From Bacteroidales bacterium (GTDB lineage: Bacteria; Bacteroidota; Bacteroidia; Bacteroidales; UBA932): 64,000 bases of DNA. The DNA is taken from NCBI GenBank assembly GCA_017519865.1, contig JAFWRQ010000003.1, positions 1 to 64,000 on the forward strand. The letters run 5' to 3'. How positions within the stretch are numbered: the stretch's first letter is position 1; every line of letters starts with the position of its first letter. A program made the position numbers and the translations under genes. Of the stretch, positions 53,766 to 63,805 are shown piece after piece. The notes below the pieces were generated by a model. It was not told the origin of the DNA and did no database searches. It saw only the letters and a program-made list of their open reading frames with translations.

Positions 53766-55034
53766 ATGAGAGACGTATTCATAGAAATATGGGAATCCGT
53801 CCGGCGCAACAAGCTGCGCACCTGCCTGACCGGCTTCGCCGTGGCCTGGGGTATCTTTATGCTGATAGCCCTGCTCGGCGCCGGCAACGGCATCATGAAC
53901 ATTTTCGATTCCAACAGCGAGGGTATCACTGTCAACTCGATGAGGGTTTATGGCAATTCTACTTCCAAGCCTTACGGCGGCTTCAAGCAGGGGCGTCTCA
54001 TAGAACTCGACGAGCACGACCTCAAGTTGACGGCAAGCCCCGTCTTCGAAGACCACATCGACGAGATCTCCGCTTCGCTGAGCCAGGGCGGTTTCATGAT
54101 GACCTATGGCAAGCGTTATTTCAGCGTTTCCTTGAACGGCGTATATCCGGACATCGCGAGGCTTTACGGCATCGAGATGCTCTCCGGCCGTTTCATCAAC
54201 CACAACGACATCGAAGACAAGCGCAAGGTCCTCGTCATCACGCATCTCCAGGCCCGCAACTTCCTTGGCGGCAAGGAGGACTACGATTCGCTGCTGGGCC
54301 AGCGCGTCAAGATAGGAAACCTCTCCTTCAAGATCATCGGTGTTCGCAAAAGTGCTGAGAATACGGATGATTCAGAGATTTATACCCCTTACACGACGCT
54401 CAGGGGCATATTCTCCAAGAGCAATAAGATAGACATGCTGTCGTTCACCTTCCACGGACTCGACACCGAGGAAGAGAACGAAGCATTCGAGAAGGATTAC
54501 AAGCGGGTACTCAACACTTACCACGGGGCCGCTCCCGACGATGAAAGGGCCATCTGGATATCAAACTCCTTCACCATGAACATGCAGATGAACCAGGGCC
54601 GTAACGTTCTCGATGTCTTCCTCTGGGTCATCGGCCTCTTCACCCTCCTTAGCGGAATCGTGGGAGTGAGCAACATCATGCTCATCACAGTCAAGGAGCG
54701 TACGCACGAGTTCGGCATCCGCAAGGCCATAGGCGCCAGCCCCTGGTCCATCATGAAACTCATCATCGCCGAGAGCGTTTCGATCACCGCTTTCTTCGGA
54801 TATATCGGAATGGTATTGGGCATGATAGCATGCCGGGTTCTGGATGCCACTGTAGGCTCCAATCCCATCGAAGTCCTCGGAGAGTCCATCACCATAATGC
54901 AGAACCCTTCAGTGGGACTTGGCGTGGCCGCCGAAGCCACCCTCCTGCTGATCATAACCGGCACCCTGGCAGGACTTATTCCCGCCAGGAAGGCCTCCAG
55001 GGTCAAACCCATTGAAGCACTGAGAGCAGAATGA
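53766..55034 (+). CDS. MacB-type ABC transporter permease 1
   Basis: 422 residues: an N-terminal transmembrane helix (LTGFAVAWGIFMLIALLGAG), a large MacB-PCD periplasmic domain (about 45-275), then three helices in the FtsX region. The FtsX part has LSGIVGVSNIMLITVKERTH and EFGIRKAIGASPWSIMKLII. It couples ATP hydrolysis to a periplasmic mechanical cycle. It starts 4 bp after the ATPase stop, and its stop overlaps the next permease start (ATGA). Confidence 0.92.
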   Translation: MRDVFIEIWESVRRNKLRTCLTGFAVAWGIFMLIALLGAGNGIMNIFDSNSEGITVNSMRVYGNSTSKPYGGFKQGRLIELDEHDLKLTASPVFEDHIDEISASLSQGGFMMTYGKRYFSVSLNGVYPDIARLYGIEMLSGRFINHNDIEDKRKVLVITHLQARNFLGGKEDYDSLLGQRVKIGNLSFKIIGVRKSAENTDDSEIYTPYTTLRGIFSKSNKIDMLSFTFHGLDTEEENEAFEKDYKRVLNTYHGAAPDDERAIWISNSFTMNMQMNQGRNVLDVFLWVIGLFTLLSGIVGVSNIMLITVKERTHEFGIRKAIGASPWSIMKLIIAESVSITAFFGYIGMVLGMIACRVLDATVGSNPIEVLGESITIMQNPSVGLGVAAEATLLLIITGTLAGLIPARKASRVKPIEALRAE

Positions 55035-56275
55035 GACTGGATATCAACACATATCATGAGATAGCCGACTCGCTGCTGCGCAACAAGAGCAGGAGCCTGC
55101 TGACCGGCTTCGGCATCTTCTGGGGCTTGTTCATGCTGCTTGCGATGCTCGGTGCCGGAGACGGTGTCAAGGGCTTGCTGAAATCCACTTTCGAGGGTTT
55201 CGCCTCCAACGCCGCCATCATCGTCTCCTCCAACACTTCCGTACCCTACAAGGGTTTCCAGGAAGGACGCTACTGGCAGTTGAAATACAGGGATATGGAG
55301 CGTATGAAGACGCTCATCCCCGAAGCCGGCGTCGTTACCCCGATGATCAGCCAGTGGGGACAGACCGCCGTCTATAATTCGCAGAGTACCAACTGTTCCG
55401 TGACCGGAGTCAACGCCGACTACGTCGAGATTGAGGCTCCGAGGCTGAAATATGGCCGTTTCCTGAACGAGGTCGACGTAGAGCGCGGCCGCAAGGTCTG
55501 CGTCATCGGCAAGCGCATCTACAACGAACTCTTCCCGGACGGGGGAGACCCTTGCGGCACTTTCATCCAGGTCGGCTCCGTCTTCTTCCAGATCGTGGGA
55601 GTTAACTTCTCTTCCGGAACCATCAATATCAACGGCAACACTTCGCAGAAGGTGGTCATTCCATCAACGGTAGCACAAAAGCTTTACAACCGGGGCGAGA
55701 ACGTCGACATCATCTGCATGACTGCCAAGTCCGGCATCAAGATGTCTTCCCTGGAGCCCCGCGTGCGCCAGGTCCTCGGCCGCGAGCACTATTTCGACCC
55801 GAAGGATGAGCCAGCGATGATGTTCCTTAACACCGAGGAGATCTTCACCCTGATTGACACCCTGTTCCGCGGAGTCGACTTCCTTATCCTCCTGATCGGC
55901 CTTGGCACATTGCTGGCCGGAGCCATCGGAGTGAGCAACATCATGATGGTGACCGTCAAGGAACGCACCGTCGAGATCGGAATCCGCCGTGCCATCGGCG
56001 CTACTCCGCGTGACATCCTTTCGCAGATTATGCTTGAAAGCATAAGCCTGACGCTGATAGCCGGAATGTTCGGGATAATGTTCTCGGTGCTGACGCTGAG
56101 CGTGGCCGAGAAGATAGTGGCAGCCTCGGGCGAGTTCACGCCGGAGTTCCAGATCGGCTTCTGGCTGGCCGTGGCCGCGGCTGCCCTGCTCGCCGTGCTC
56201 GGAATGCTCGCCGGCCTTGCGCCGGCCCTCAGGGCGATGAACATCAAGCCCGTCGATGCAATGAGAGATGAATAA
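55031..56275 (+). CDS. MacB-type ABC transporter permease 2
   Basis: 414 residues with the same plan as its neighbour: FGIFWGLFMLLAMLGAGDGV helix, MacB-PCD domain, then GAIGVSNIMMVTVKERTVEI and GIRRAIGATPRDILSQIMLE with three helices. It is a paralogue of permease 1, so the transporter is probably a heterodimer. The start overlaps the preceding stop. Confidence 0.92.
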   Translation: MRLDINTYHEIADSLLRNKSRSLLTGFGIFWGLFMLLAMLGAGDGVKGLLKSTFEGFASNAAIIVSSNTSVPYKGFQEGRYWQLKYRDMERMKTLIPEAGVVTPMISQWGQTAVYNSQSTNCSVTGVNADYVEIEAPRLKYGRFLNEVDVERGRKVCVIGKRIYNELFPDGGDPCGTFIQVGSVFFQIVGVNFSSGTININGNTSQKVVIPSTVAQKLYNRGENVDIICMTAKSGIKMSSLEPRVRQVLGREHYFDPKDEPAMMFLNTEEIFTLIDTLFRGVDFLILLIGLGTLLAGAIGVSNIMMVTVKERTVEIGIRRAIGATPRDILSQIMLESISLTLIAGMFGIMFSVLTLSVAEKIVAASGEFTPEFQIGFWLAVAAAALLAVLGMLAGLAPALRAMNIKPVDAMRDE

Positions 56276-56293
56276 TAAAAAAACGAACCATAT

Positions 56294-57382
56294 ATGAAAA
56301 AGTTTTCCAAGTACATCATTACTGCGCTGATCGCACTCTTCGTGATCGGAACCTTCATGTTCCTCTACAGACAGTCCCGTCCGGCGGAGGTCCATTACCA
56401 GGAGCTGGAAGCTACCGTGATGGATATCCAGCGCACCACCGTCGTGACCGGCAAGATCATTCCCCGCAACGAGGTGAATGTCAAGCCCCAGATCAACGGC
56501 ATCATAGCCGAGATATACAAAAAGGCCGGCGAGCAGGTTCAGGAGAACGAGGTGATCGCCAAGCTCAAGGTCATTCCTGACATGAACTCCCTGAGTTCGG
56601 CCCAGAGCCGCGTGCGCCTGTCCGAGATCAACCTCAAGCAGGCCCAGACCAACTACGACCGCGAGAAGGCGCTTTATGACAAGCAGCTCGTGAGCGCGGA
56701 CGAGTTTGAGAAAGTGCTGCAGGCCCTGAACCAGGCCAAGGAGGAAAGATCGGCCGCACAGGATGCCCTCGAGGTGATCCGCGACGGTGTGTCCCGCTCC
56801 AACGCCACTTCATCGTCCACCCTGGTCCGTTCTACGATCACAGGCCTCATCCTCGACGTCCCGGTCAAGGTCGGTAATTCCGTCATCCAGGCCAATACGA
56901 TGAACGATGGTACTACTGTCGCGACCGTAGCGAACATGAACGACCTGATCTTCGACGGTAACGTCGACGAGACCGAAGTGGGCTCGCTCTACGAGGGTCT
57001 CCCCGTGACCATAACCATAGGCGCCCTCCAGAACTACTCGTTCGACGCGACCCTTGAATACATTTCGCCGAAGGCGGTGGAGAGCAACGGAGCCAACCAG
57101 TTCGAGATCAAGGCTGCAGTGGCCGTCAATACCGACCAGATGATCCGTTCGGGCTACAGCGCCAATGCGGAGTTCGTGATCGAGGAGGTCAAGGGAGTGC
57201 TTTCCCTGCCTGAGAGCGCCCTCGAGTTCGACGGTGACGACACCTACGTACAGGTGTTGAACGCGGACGGCAGCACCACCCGCACCAAGGTCGAGACAGG
57301 CCTCAGCGACGGAGTGAATATCGAGATCAAGAGCGGCGTGACCGAGGGCACCAAGGTCCGCGGTTCCAAAATAGTCGAGTAG
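56294..57382 (+). CDS. MacA/HlyD-type periplasmic adaptor
   Basis: 362 residues: one N-terminal membrane anchor (IITALIALFVIGTFMFLY), a biotinyl-lipoyl-like hairpin and coiled-coil region (SSAQSRVRLSEINLKQAQTN, then EKALYDKQLVSADEF), and beta-barrel and membrane-proximal domains. It links the inner-membrane MacB pair to the TolC channel. It lies 18 bp after permease 2 and 2 bp before the tolC-like gene. Confidence 0.92.
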   Translation: MKKFSKYIITALIALFVIGTFMFLYRQSRPAEVHYQELEATVMDIQRTTVVTGKIIPRNEVNVKPQINGIIAEIYKKAGEQVQENEVIAKLKVIPDMNSLSSAQSRVRLSEINLKQAQTNYDREKALYDKQLVSADEFEKVLQALNQAKEERSAAQDALEVIRDGVSRSNATSSSTLVRSTITGLILDVPVKVGNSVIQANTMNDGTTVATVANMNDLIFDGNVDETEVGSLYEGLPVTITIGALQNYSFDATLEYISPKAVESNGANQFEIKAAVAVNTDQMIRSGYSANAEFVIEEVKGVLSLPESALEFDGDDTYVQVLNADGSTTRTKVETGLSDGVNIEIKSGVTEGTKVRGSKIVE

Positions 57383-57384
57383 CC

Positions 57385-58707
57385 ATGAGAAGGACAATAC
57401 TGACGGCGGCCCTCTTATTGGGCCTCATTAGCGGAGCACAGGCACAGGACCGCGTATGGACGCTGACACAGTGCATCAACCATGCGCTCGAGAACAGCCT
57501 CCGGATCAAACAGGGTGAGTTGAGCGTCGAACAGAAGGAAATCTCCCTCAATACGGCGGAGAACAGCCGGCTTCCCGGCCTTAGCGCCGGCTCGGGACAG
57601 AATTTCTCGTTCGGACGCGGCCTGACCGCGGACAATACTTACGCCAACACCAACACCACCAGCACTTCTTTCAGCGTGGGAGCGGACGTTCCTGTATTCA
57701 ACGGATTCCGTATTAAACATAATATTGAACTGTCTAAACTTGACCTTGCGGCGGCCACCGCCGACCTTGAGAAGGCCCGGGACGACATCCGGGTGGCGGT
57801 GGCCCAGGCATACGTGCAGATCCTCTACAATATGGAGATCCGGGACGTTGCCTTGAGGCAGATCGAGATAGACTCCCTTCAGGTCGTGCGCCTCTCCGAG
57901 ATGGCGGCGAACGGGCTGGCGTCGCGCGCGGAGGTCTCTGCGCAGGAAGCTACGCTGGCGCAGAGCCGTGTCAGCGCTACGCAGGCTGCCAACAACGTCT
58001 CCCTGGCCATCCTCGACCTTACCCAATTGCTGGAACTCCCTTCGCCCGAGGGTTTCCATATAGCCCGTCCATCAGTAGAGGGGCTTGAAGGGGCCATCCT
58101 CATGAGCCCTGAGGCCATCTATGCGGAAGCCGTGCAGGTGAAGCCTTCCGTCAAGGCCGAAGAGATCCGTCTCGACTATGCGCTCAAGAGCATAGATCTG
58201 GCGAAGAGTTCGTTCCTGCCCACCATCTCCCTCAGCGGAGGTTTGGGGACCAATTACTACACTTCTTCCGGATTCGCTTCCGCAGGTTTCCTGGACCAGG
58301 TCAGGAACAATTTCAGCCAGTATGTGGGAATGAACCTCAACATACCCATCTTCACCCGCTTCTCCAACCGTAACCAGGTGCGTAATGCCAAACTCTCCAA
58401 GCTCAACCAGGAAATCGCGCTCGAGAATACGAAGAAATCCTTGTACAAGGAGATCCAGCAGGCATACTACAACGCTGTCGGATCGCAGGAGAAGTACCGC
58501 AGCAGCCTTGTTGCTTCGGACAGCGCTGAAGATGCCTTCCAGCTCGCACAGGCAAAGTACGAGAACGGCAAGTCCGGCATCACCGAATTCAACGAGGCCA
58601 AGGCACGTTATATGCGTGCCGCCTCAGACCTTGTCCAGGCCCGTTACGAATATCTCTACCAGTCCAAGGTACTTGATTTCTACCGCGGTATAGAACTGAG
58701 TTTCTGA
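57385..58707 (+). CDS. TolC-family outer-membrane efflux protein
   Basis: 440 residues, SPI signal (GLISGAQAQ), then two OEP repeats of long helices and short strands (LTQCINHALENSLRIKQGEL near the N-terminus, LAQAKYENGKSGITEFNEAK near the C-terminus). It forms the trimeric exit duct. Last gene of the operon; it converges on the GH3 gene with 9 bp between stops. Confidence 0.93.
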   Translation: MRRTILTAALLLGLISGAQAQDRVWTLTQCINHALENSLRIKQGELSVEQKEISLNTAENSRLPGLSAGSGQNFSFGRGLTADNTYANTNTTSTSFSVGADVPVFNGFRIKHNIELSKLDLAAATADLEKARDDIRVAVAQAYVQILYNMEIRDVALRQIEIDSLQVVRLSEMAANGLASRAEVSAQEATLAQSRVSATQAANNVSLAILDLTQLLELPSPEGFHIARPSVEGLEGAILMSPEAIYAEAVQVKPSVKAEEIRLDYALKSIDLAKSSFLPTISLSGGLGTNYYTSSGFASAGFLDQVRNNFSQYVGMNLNIPIFTRFSNRNQVRNAKLSKLNQEIALENTKKSLYKEIQQAYYNAVGSQEKYRSSLVASDSAEDAFQLAQAKYENGKSGITEFNEAKARYMRAASDLVQARYEYLYQSKVLDFYRGIELSF

Positions 58708-58716
58708 CAGTTGTCT

Positions 58717-60678
58717 CTAGTAACTCAGGCCGTAGCCGAAGGGGAATGAAGGGTTGGGGGAGTCGAAGGGGACATCCTCCTTCTGTGCCCTGACTGCGTC
58801 CATCGAGGAAGGGATCTCGAACGGTAGTTTGCTCTTGGGATTATGGCGTCCGAACACGACATCGAGCACTGCGGCATCCGTAGGATCGAACGAAAGGATC
58901 ATTGCCTGAGGCAGGGCCTTGAGTTCGGGAGTGATCACGAGCGAGGAGCCGGTGGGGTTGATGTCTGCGACAACTGGCTTGCCGGAGGCGACGAGTTCCT
59001 GGAGACGTGCGAACTTTCCTGCCGGGAAATCGATGTCCACTTCGGCGGAAGCTTGCCTGGATCCGCCCGTGCGGTCAGGAGATGACGTGGTCCGGTAGAT
59101 GATGAGGTCTGCGTCGGCGGGCTGGTCGACTACCTTGCCGTAAGAGGCTGCCAGGGCAGGATCTATGCCTTCGACGAATACCTTTATGCCTTCCTTGGCC
59201 GGAAGGGTGCCGCCATTGTTCGTAAGCAGGACGTTGGAAACCCTCTGGCACTCGAGTCCGAAAGCTTCGTTTTCGGGGCTCTGCAGGACCGTGGCCGCCT
59301 TTGTCGGATCGACGTAGGGATTCTCGAAGAGGCCGAGGATGAAATGCCACTGCAGGATGCGGGAGGCTGCCTGGTTGATGCGCTCCTCCGATACCCGTCC
59401 TTCTTTAACCAGTTCCACAACCAGTTCAGGACGCGTTTCGGAGCCCATCTGGTCGACACCGGCGTTGATGATCATCTCCATATTGTCCTTGGTCGTAGTC
59501 TTGCCCTGGAGGGACGGTTTGAGAGGACCGTTCCCCACCACGCCCCAGTCGGTGCAGATGGCTCCCTTGAATCCGAGTTCGCCGTAGAGGACCTCGGTGG
59601 ACATATGGTAGGAATAATTCACGTTGAGGGAGTCGTAATAGGTGCCGCTGTAGTAGCCCATCGCCGCCAGGGCGCCCTTCTCGATACCCTTTTTCCAAGG
59701 GAGATAGTGATATTCCTGATTGTTGCCGGGGTAGACCAGCCAGCGGCCGCTGCCGCCAAGGTGCGGGCCGCTGCCGGGCCAGTGCTTGAGGTGGACGAGG
59801 ATCTTGCCGGGACCTACGTGGTCGCCCTGGGCTCCCTCGATGAGGGCAGCGGTCATATCCGCGGTCAGTTCGGCCGACTCGGAGAAGCAGCCCATGTTGC
59901 GGCTCCACCGGGGTTCGGTTATGACGTCGATCTGGGGTCCGAGGAACATATGGAGGCCCACGGCGCGGTATTCCTCGGCCATGATCTCGCCGAAGCGGCG
60001 CATCATCTCCGGGTCGCCGCCGGCGGTGATGCCTACCTGGCCTTCACCGTTGGTGATATGCGAGAAATACTGGGTACCGCTGACGTGGCCTCCGAGCTTG
60101 GCGCTGTGGCGCGGGTCGGAAGAGAACACGATGGGAATGCCAAGTCGGGTGCCTTCGGCGATCTCCTGCATTTTGTTGGACCAGTTGGCGAATTTCTCGG
60201 GCGCTGCTACGCCGTTGTTGAGGATGCAGCGGAAGTTCTTCTCCTCGATGTAGGACTTGGCGGTGGCGGCGCGGCGCATCTGGCCCATAGCCATCGCACC
60301 GGCGTTCTGCCCGCCCGGGCCGATAGGTCCGGCATAGCGCTCTTCCTCCGCCCTGCGGAGGGCTTCTTTCTCCTCGTCGCTGAGGTCGTACTTGACCTCA
60401 CCGGTCTCGTTGACGGCGATGTTGGGATGGAACATCAGTCCGACTTTCTCCTCGAGGGTCATCTGGGAGACCAGGTCGGCGATGCGCTCATCCATAGGGA
60501 GGCGCCAGTCCTCGTAAGGATCCACTTGACCGTTCTTGTTGAGGTCCTTGAAACGGTATTTGCCTTCGGTCAGGATCTCCGATTTGCGGGCGCCGAGTTC
60601 CGGCTGGGTGTACTTCGGGGCGCACCCCGTGGAGAGGACCAGGAGAAGGGCCGCTCCCAGAATGATGGTTCTGTTCAT
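58717..60678 (-). CDS. GH3 family beta-glycosidase, lipoprotein
   Basis: About 653 residues from the ATG at 60678 (MNRTIILGAALLLVLSTGC, lipobox Cys about 19). An EF-hand-like calcium site, DLNKNGQVDPYEDW, precedes the GH3 (alpha/beta)8 domain, as in many Bacteroidota homologues. The nucleophile Asp lies in GAICTDWGVV (about 377), and VHLKHWPGSGPHLGGSGRW lies in the substrate pocket. The C-terminal GH3_C sandwich ends PFGYGLSY; no FN3 tail. Likely a beta-glucosidase or beta-xylosidase finishing oligosaccharides. A longer in-frame start is unlikely. A TATTTTTG -7 box lies at 60713-60720 (complement). Confidence 0.92.
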   Translation of the reverse strand: MNRTIILGAALLLVLSTGCAPKYTQPELGARKSEILTEGKYRFKDLNKNGQVDPYEDWRLPMDERIADLVSQMTLEEKVGLMFHPNIAVNETGEVKYDLSDEEKEALRRAEEERYAGPIGPGGQNAGAMAMGQMRRAATAKSYIEEKNFRCILNNGVAAPEKFANWSNKMQEIAEGTRLGIPIVFSSDPRHSAKLGGHVSGTQYFSHITNGEGQVGITAGGDPEMMRRFGEIMAEEYRAVGLHMFLGPQIDVITEPRWSRNMGCFSESAELTADMTAALIEGAQGDHVGPGKILVHLKHWPGSGPHLGGSGRWLVYPGNNQEYHYLPWKKGIEKGALAAMGYYSGTYYDSLNVNYSYHMSTEVLYGELGFKGAICTDWGVVGNGPLKPSLQGKTTTKDNMEMIINAGVDQMGSETRPELVVELVKEGRVSEERINQAASRILQWHFILGLFENPYVDPTKAATVLQSPENEAFGLECQRVSNVLLTNNGGTLPAKEGIKVFVEGIDPALAASYGKVVDQPADADLIIYRTTSSPDRTGGSRQASAEVDIDFPAGKFARLQELVASGKPVVADINPTGSSLVITPELKALPQAMILSFDPTDAAVLDVVFGRHNPKSKLPFEIPSSMDAVRAQKEDVPFDSPNPSFPFGYGLSY

Positions 60679-60861
60679 ATTGGTTCGGTTATTAGATTTA
60701 CTCAGGTTTCTACAAAAATAGGAAAAAACACGGTTCAGCGGTAACGTCCAGGCGCAAAATAGCCCTTTGAAACAAGAAAATGCGCCTAACCCTGGATTAC
60801 AATGTGGCCCTGAGAGCATTTTTGTGAGCAGAAGGCCGAAAATGCGCTTGGCAGGAATTGT

Positions 60862-60892
60862 TTGCGGCTGAGTTCCGGATTGCCTATCTTTG
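60862..60892 (+). promoter_or_regulatory. Promoter of the M23 lipoprotein gene
   Basis: TTG 60862-60864, N20, TATCTTTG 60885-60892; the ATG is at 60927. The 180-bp gap before it also holds the GH3 promoter on the other strand. Confidence 0.75.
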
Positions 60893-60926
60893 AATCGCCG
60901 GCTTTTCCGGCTTAAACAGACAGACT

Positions 60927-62525
60927 ATGAATACTTCGCTTATCCGGGGATGGCTTTCCCTACCCCTGCTCCTGTTTCTGACAATCTCCTGCACGGAGAA
61001 AGCCGATCCCGACATCCTGCCGCCCGGTCCGGACGGCATCGACCTCTCCGCCATCCACGTAAGCGCTGCGCCGCCGCCTCTGTTCGCAACACTTCCCGGC
61101 GACAAGGAACGCTCCGGAACCAAGAGTCTTCTTGAGACGGTGAATCTCGGGGCCGTCCTGTCCAAGACCGGCCGGAGGGAGTCAGCGGTCAAGGGAAGCC
61201 GCGTCACCCAGATACCCTTCTCGTCTGAATACTCCGGACAGTGGGCATATTTCGGCGACGACCCGGCAGGCAATCCCGGCGAGGCGGCCGTGATGAAGCG
61301 GTTCCTCGTCGTCAGCGGCGAGGATATCTTCGTCGTTACGATGGTCACCGGTTTCAGATACTGGCGGGCGCATCCTGCCTTCGACTACCTTGACAAGCCA
61401 GACTACACCGGGGCGGTGGTCTTCTCCACCGTCGCCGGCAAGCTTGTCGAGGTGCAGGCGTATGATTCCGGGCGCATCCTGCCGGCTGATATCGTCGACG
61501 GGTCCGTGGAGGGGGCTGGCGGAGCACTCTCGTATATCGTCGTCTATTCCGAGGATCCGGGCACGAAAGCGGGCCCTGACGGTGCCGGGGAGCCAGTTGG
61601 AAGTTACGTCGTTTCCGTCGGTGGTGAAGAAACGGAATCCCCCTGGTACTGGGATCCGGAAAGGGAGAGCGCCGCAGTACCGGAGAAGAGTTACACCGTA
61701 AGCCTCTCGTGCGACATCCCGGATGAGGTGGAGATGACGGGGAGCGGCACCTACACGGCGGAGAGTACTGTGTTTGTCGATTACTCGCAGAAGTACAGCG
61801 TCAAGGTCCTCAAACTGGACCATTGGACCGGCGATTTCGCCTGGACCAGGTCCATCAGGTTCAGTCACAGGCTCACCGACGACGTGGAGTCGACCGCCTG
61901 GTTTGAAACAAAGATGCCTTGTGCCAGCAGGTCCAAGGGGATTGCCAATCCTCTTATTGAAATGAGGATAGCCGCCAGCAACGTCAGCATGGCGCTGGCG
62001 GATGCCGATGACAGGATGTATGTCAACTATTATGGAGGTACTTTCGGGGATACGCGGACCGACCGCGACGGCAATCCCAGAAGGCACGACGGGCTGGATC
62101 TCTATGCCGCGGTCGGGACCCCCGTATATGCAGTCTGCTCGGGGGTTGTCACCAAGGCGGTGAGCAGTTTCGGCGCCGCGCACGTAGACAATTCCTATGG
62201 CAACGAACTGCGCGTCTCTGCCTCGGAGAAAGGTAAGGTCATCGTTTATCAATACGCTCATCTTCAGAGCTTTACTCCCATCGCTGTCAACCCGAGGACC
62301 GGGCTTCCGTTCAAGGAGAAGGACAAGGTGTATCAGGGTGACCTGATAGGCTATGCCGGGCGGACGGGGAACGCCACCGACGTACCCAACCCCCATCTTC
62401 ATTTCGGAGTGAACATAGGAGGGAAGTGGGTCGATCCTAAGCCGTACATCAACGGAACCTATCCCACCGGCCAGAAGTCCATAGACAAGGGAAAGGGGAA
62501 GATAACGGGCATAAGATGCGACTGA
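60927..62525 (+). CDS. M23-family peptidase lipoprotein
   Basis: 532 residues; lipobox LFLTISC (Cys about 22). The first ~360 residues are beta-rich with no domain I recognise. The C-terminal M23 domain has zinc and catalytic residues: RRHDGLDLYAAVG (HxxxD type, about 386), the VYQYAHLQSF His, and NPHLHFGVNIGG (HxH, about 490). It cuts peptidoglycan cross-bridges or surface peptides. The order anchor-long spacer-M23 suggests a cell-surface hydrolase. Confidence 0.88.
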   Translation: MNTSLIRGWLSLPLLLFLTISCTEKADPDILPPGPDGIDLSAIHVSAAPPPLFATLPGDKERSGTKSLLETVNLGAVLSKTGRRESAVKGSRVTQIPFSSEYSGQWAYFGDDPAGNPGEAAVMKRFLVVSGEDIFVVTMVTGFRYWRAHPAFDYLDKPDYTGAVVFSTVAGKLVEVQAYDSGRILPADIVDGSVEGAGGALSYIVVYSEDPGTKAGPDGAGEPVGSYVVSVGGEETESPWYWDPERESAAVPEKSYTVSLSCDIPDEVEMTGSGTYTAESTVFVDYSQKYSVKVLKLDHWTGDFAWTRSIRFSHRLTDDVESTAWFETKMPCASRSKGIANPLIEMRIAASNVSMALADADDRMYVNYYGGTFGDTRTDRDGNPRRHDGLDLYAAVGTPVYAVCSGVVTKAVSSFGAAHVDNSYGNELRVSASEKGKVIVYQYAHLQSFTPIAVNPRTGLPFKEKDKVYQGDLIGYAGRTGNATDVPNPHLHFGVNIGGKWVDPKPYINGTYPTGQKSIDKGKGKITGIRCD

Positions 62526-62584
62526 GGAGTTGGTGTTTCGGATACAATTGTCTAATTTTATCCCGACCATTTCATTGACAGGAT

Positions 62585-63805
62585 ATGAACAGGACAGGGC
62601 TTTATACGCTTACATCCGGGCTTCACGACGAAGTGATTCCCGACGCTTTGAATGAAGTATTTATCAAGGAAATCATCGCTGCAGGGGCTGGATTCGACTT
62701 TTGTGGTGAGGATTTCTCGTCATATGGCAGTCACGACGCCGAACTGATCTATGTCCGTACCGGCGGCACTGAGAGCGCCTTCAAGGAGGTGTTCCCCCGG
62801 TTGACGGGGCCTGTAAGACTGCTTACAAGCGGGGCGAGCAATTCTCTTGCCGCGTCGATGGAGATCCTCTCGTTCCTGCGGCAGCAGGGGAGGGAGGGCG
62901 AGATCCTGCACGGGAGCGCCGCGTACATCGCAGGGCGGATAGCGGCGCTGTGCCGGGCGGCCCGGGCCCGCCGGCGCCTGCAAGGCAGCCGGGCCGGCGT
63001 CATAGGCCGCCCCTCCGACTGGCTCATCGCCTCCGACCCCGACCGCGCCGCGGTCCGCGAGCGGCTCGGCATCGAGCTGGTCGACATCCCTATGGAGGAG
63101 CTCGTTACGGAGATCCGAAAAGGATTGTGCGGAGCTCCGTCAGGCTTCCCGCTCAAGAGTGTCAAGCACTCCGTCAATCCTAAGGTGACCCAGAAGGTCA
63201 TGGACGGTGCGCTCGACATCTACGGCGCCCTGAAGCGCTTGATAGAGCGCTATGGTCTTTCCGCCGTAACCGTCCGTTGTTTCGACCTCCTCTCGTCCGT
63301 CGGCAATACCGGTTGCCTCGCTCTGGCCATGCTCAACTCCGAAGGCATACCCGCAGGCTGCGAGGGCGACATCCCGACCCTTCTTACGATGTGCGTGTCC
63401 AATGCCCTCTTCGACGTCCCCGGTTTCATGGCCAATCCCTCTCGGATGGACCCTTCCATCGGCGAGATGGTCTTCGCACACTGCACCGTCCCCTTCAATA
63501 TGCTCAAGGACTATTCCTACGACACACATTTCGAGTCCGGCATTGGCGTCGCTGTCAAGGGCGAACTTCCCGAAGGTTCGGTGACGCTCTTTAAAATGGC
63601 GCCCGGCCTCGACCGTGTCTTCACGGCGGAGGCCAGGCTCTTAAAGAATCTGTCGGAGAAGCGTCTCTGCCGCACCCAGGTGCTGCTCAGGCTCGACGAC
63701 GGTTCGCTCTGCAAGGACTATTTCCTGAAGGATCCTATCGGTAACCACCACGTCATCGTCCCCGGCCGCCACGCCAAAGAGATCAGAGACTTCCTGCAGG
63801 CTTAG
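62585..63805 (+). CDS. L-fucose/L-arabinose isomerase-like protein
   Basis: 406 residues. Segments AGVIGRPSDWLIASD, CFDLLSSVGNTGCLALAMLN, GIPAGCEGDIPTLLTMCVSN and MVFAHCTVPFNM match the two-domain fold of the sugar isomerase FucI/AraA superfamily, including the Glu and His metal-site region. Members interconvert aldoses and ketoses or act as related enzymes; the substrate is not known. No signal peptide, so cytoplasmic. Convergent with the S41 gene, and the two stop codons overlap at GCTTAG. Confidence 0.7.
   Translation: MNRTGLYTLTSGLHDEVIPDALNEVFIKEIIAAGAGFDFCGEDFSSYGSHDAELIYVRTGGTESAFKEVFPRLTGPVRLLTSGASNSLAASMEILSFLRQQGREGEILHGSAAYIAGRIAALCRAARARRRLQGSRAGVIGRPSDWLIASDPDRAAVRERLGIELVDIPMEELVTEIRKGLCGAPSGFPLKSVKHSVNPKVTQKVMDGALDIYGALKRLIERYGLSAVTVRCFDLLSSVGNTGCLALAMLNSEGIPAGCEGDIPTLLTMCVSNALFDVPGFMANPSRMDPSIGEMVFAHCTVPFNMLKDYSYDTHFESGIGVAVKGELPEGSVTLFKMAPGLDRVFTAEARLLKNLSEKRLCRTQVLLRLDDGSLCKDYFLKDPIGNHHVIVPGRHAKEIRDFLQA

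Noticed and set aside
59344..60744. 466-codon frame opposite the GH3 gene
   Set aside because: Same reason; the GH3 motifs are on the other strand.
61182..62570. 462-codon frame opposite the M23 gene
   Set aside because: The M23 zinc motifs are on the plus strand; no support for the antisense frame.
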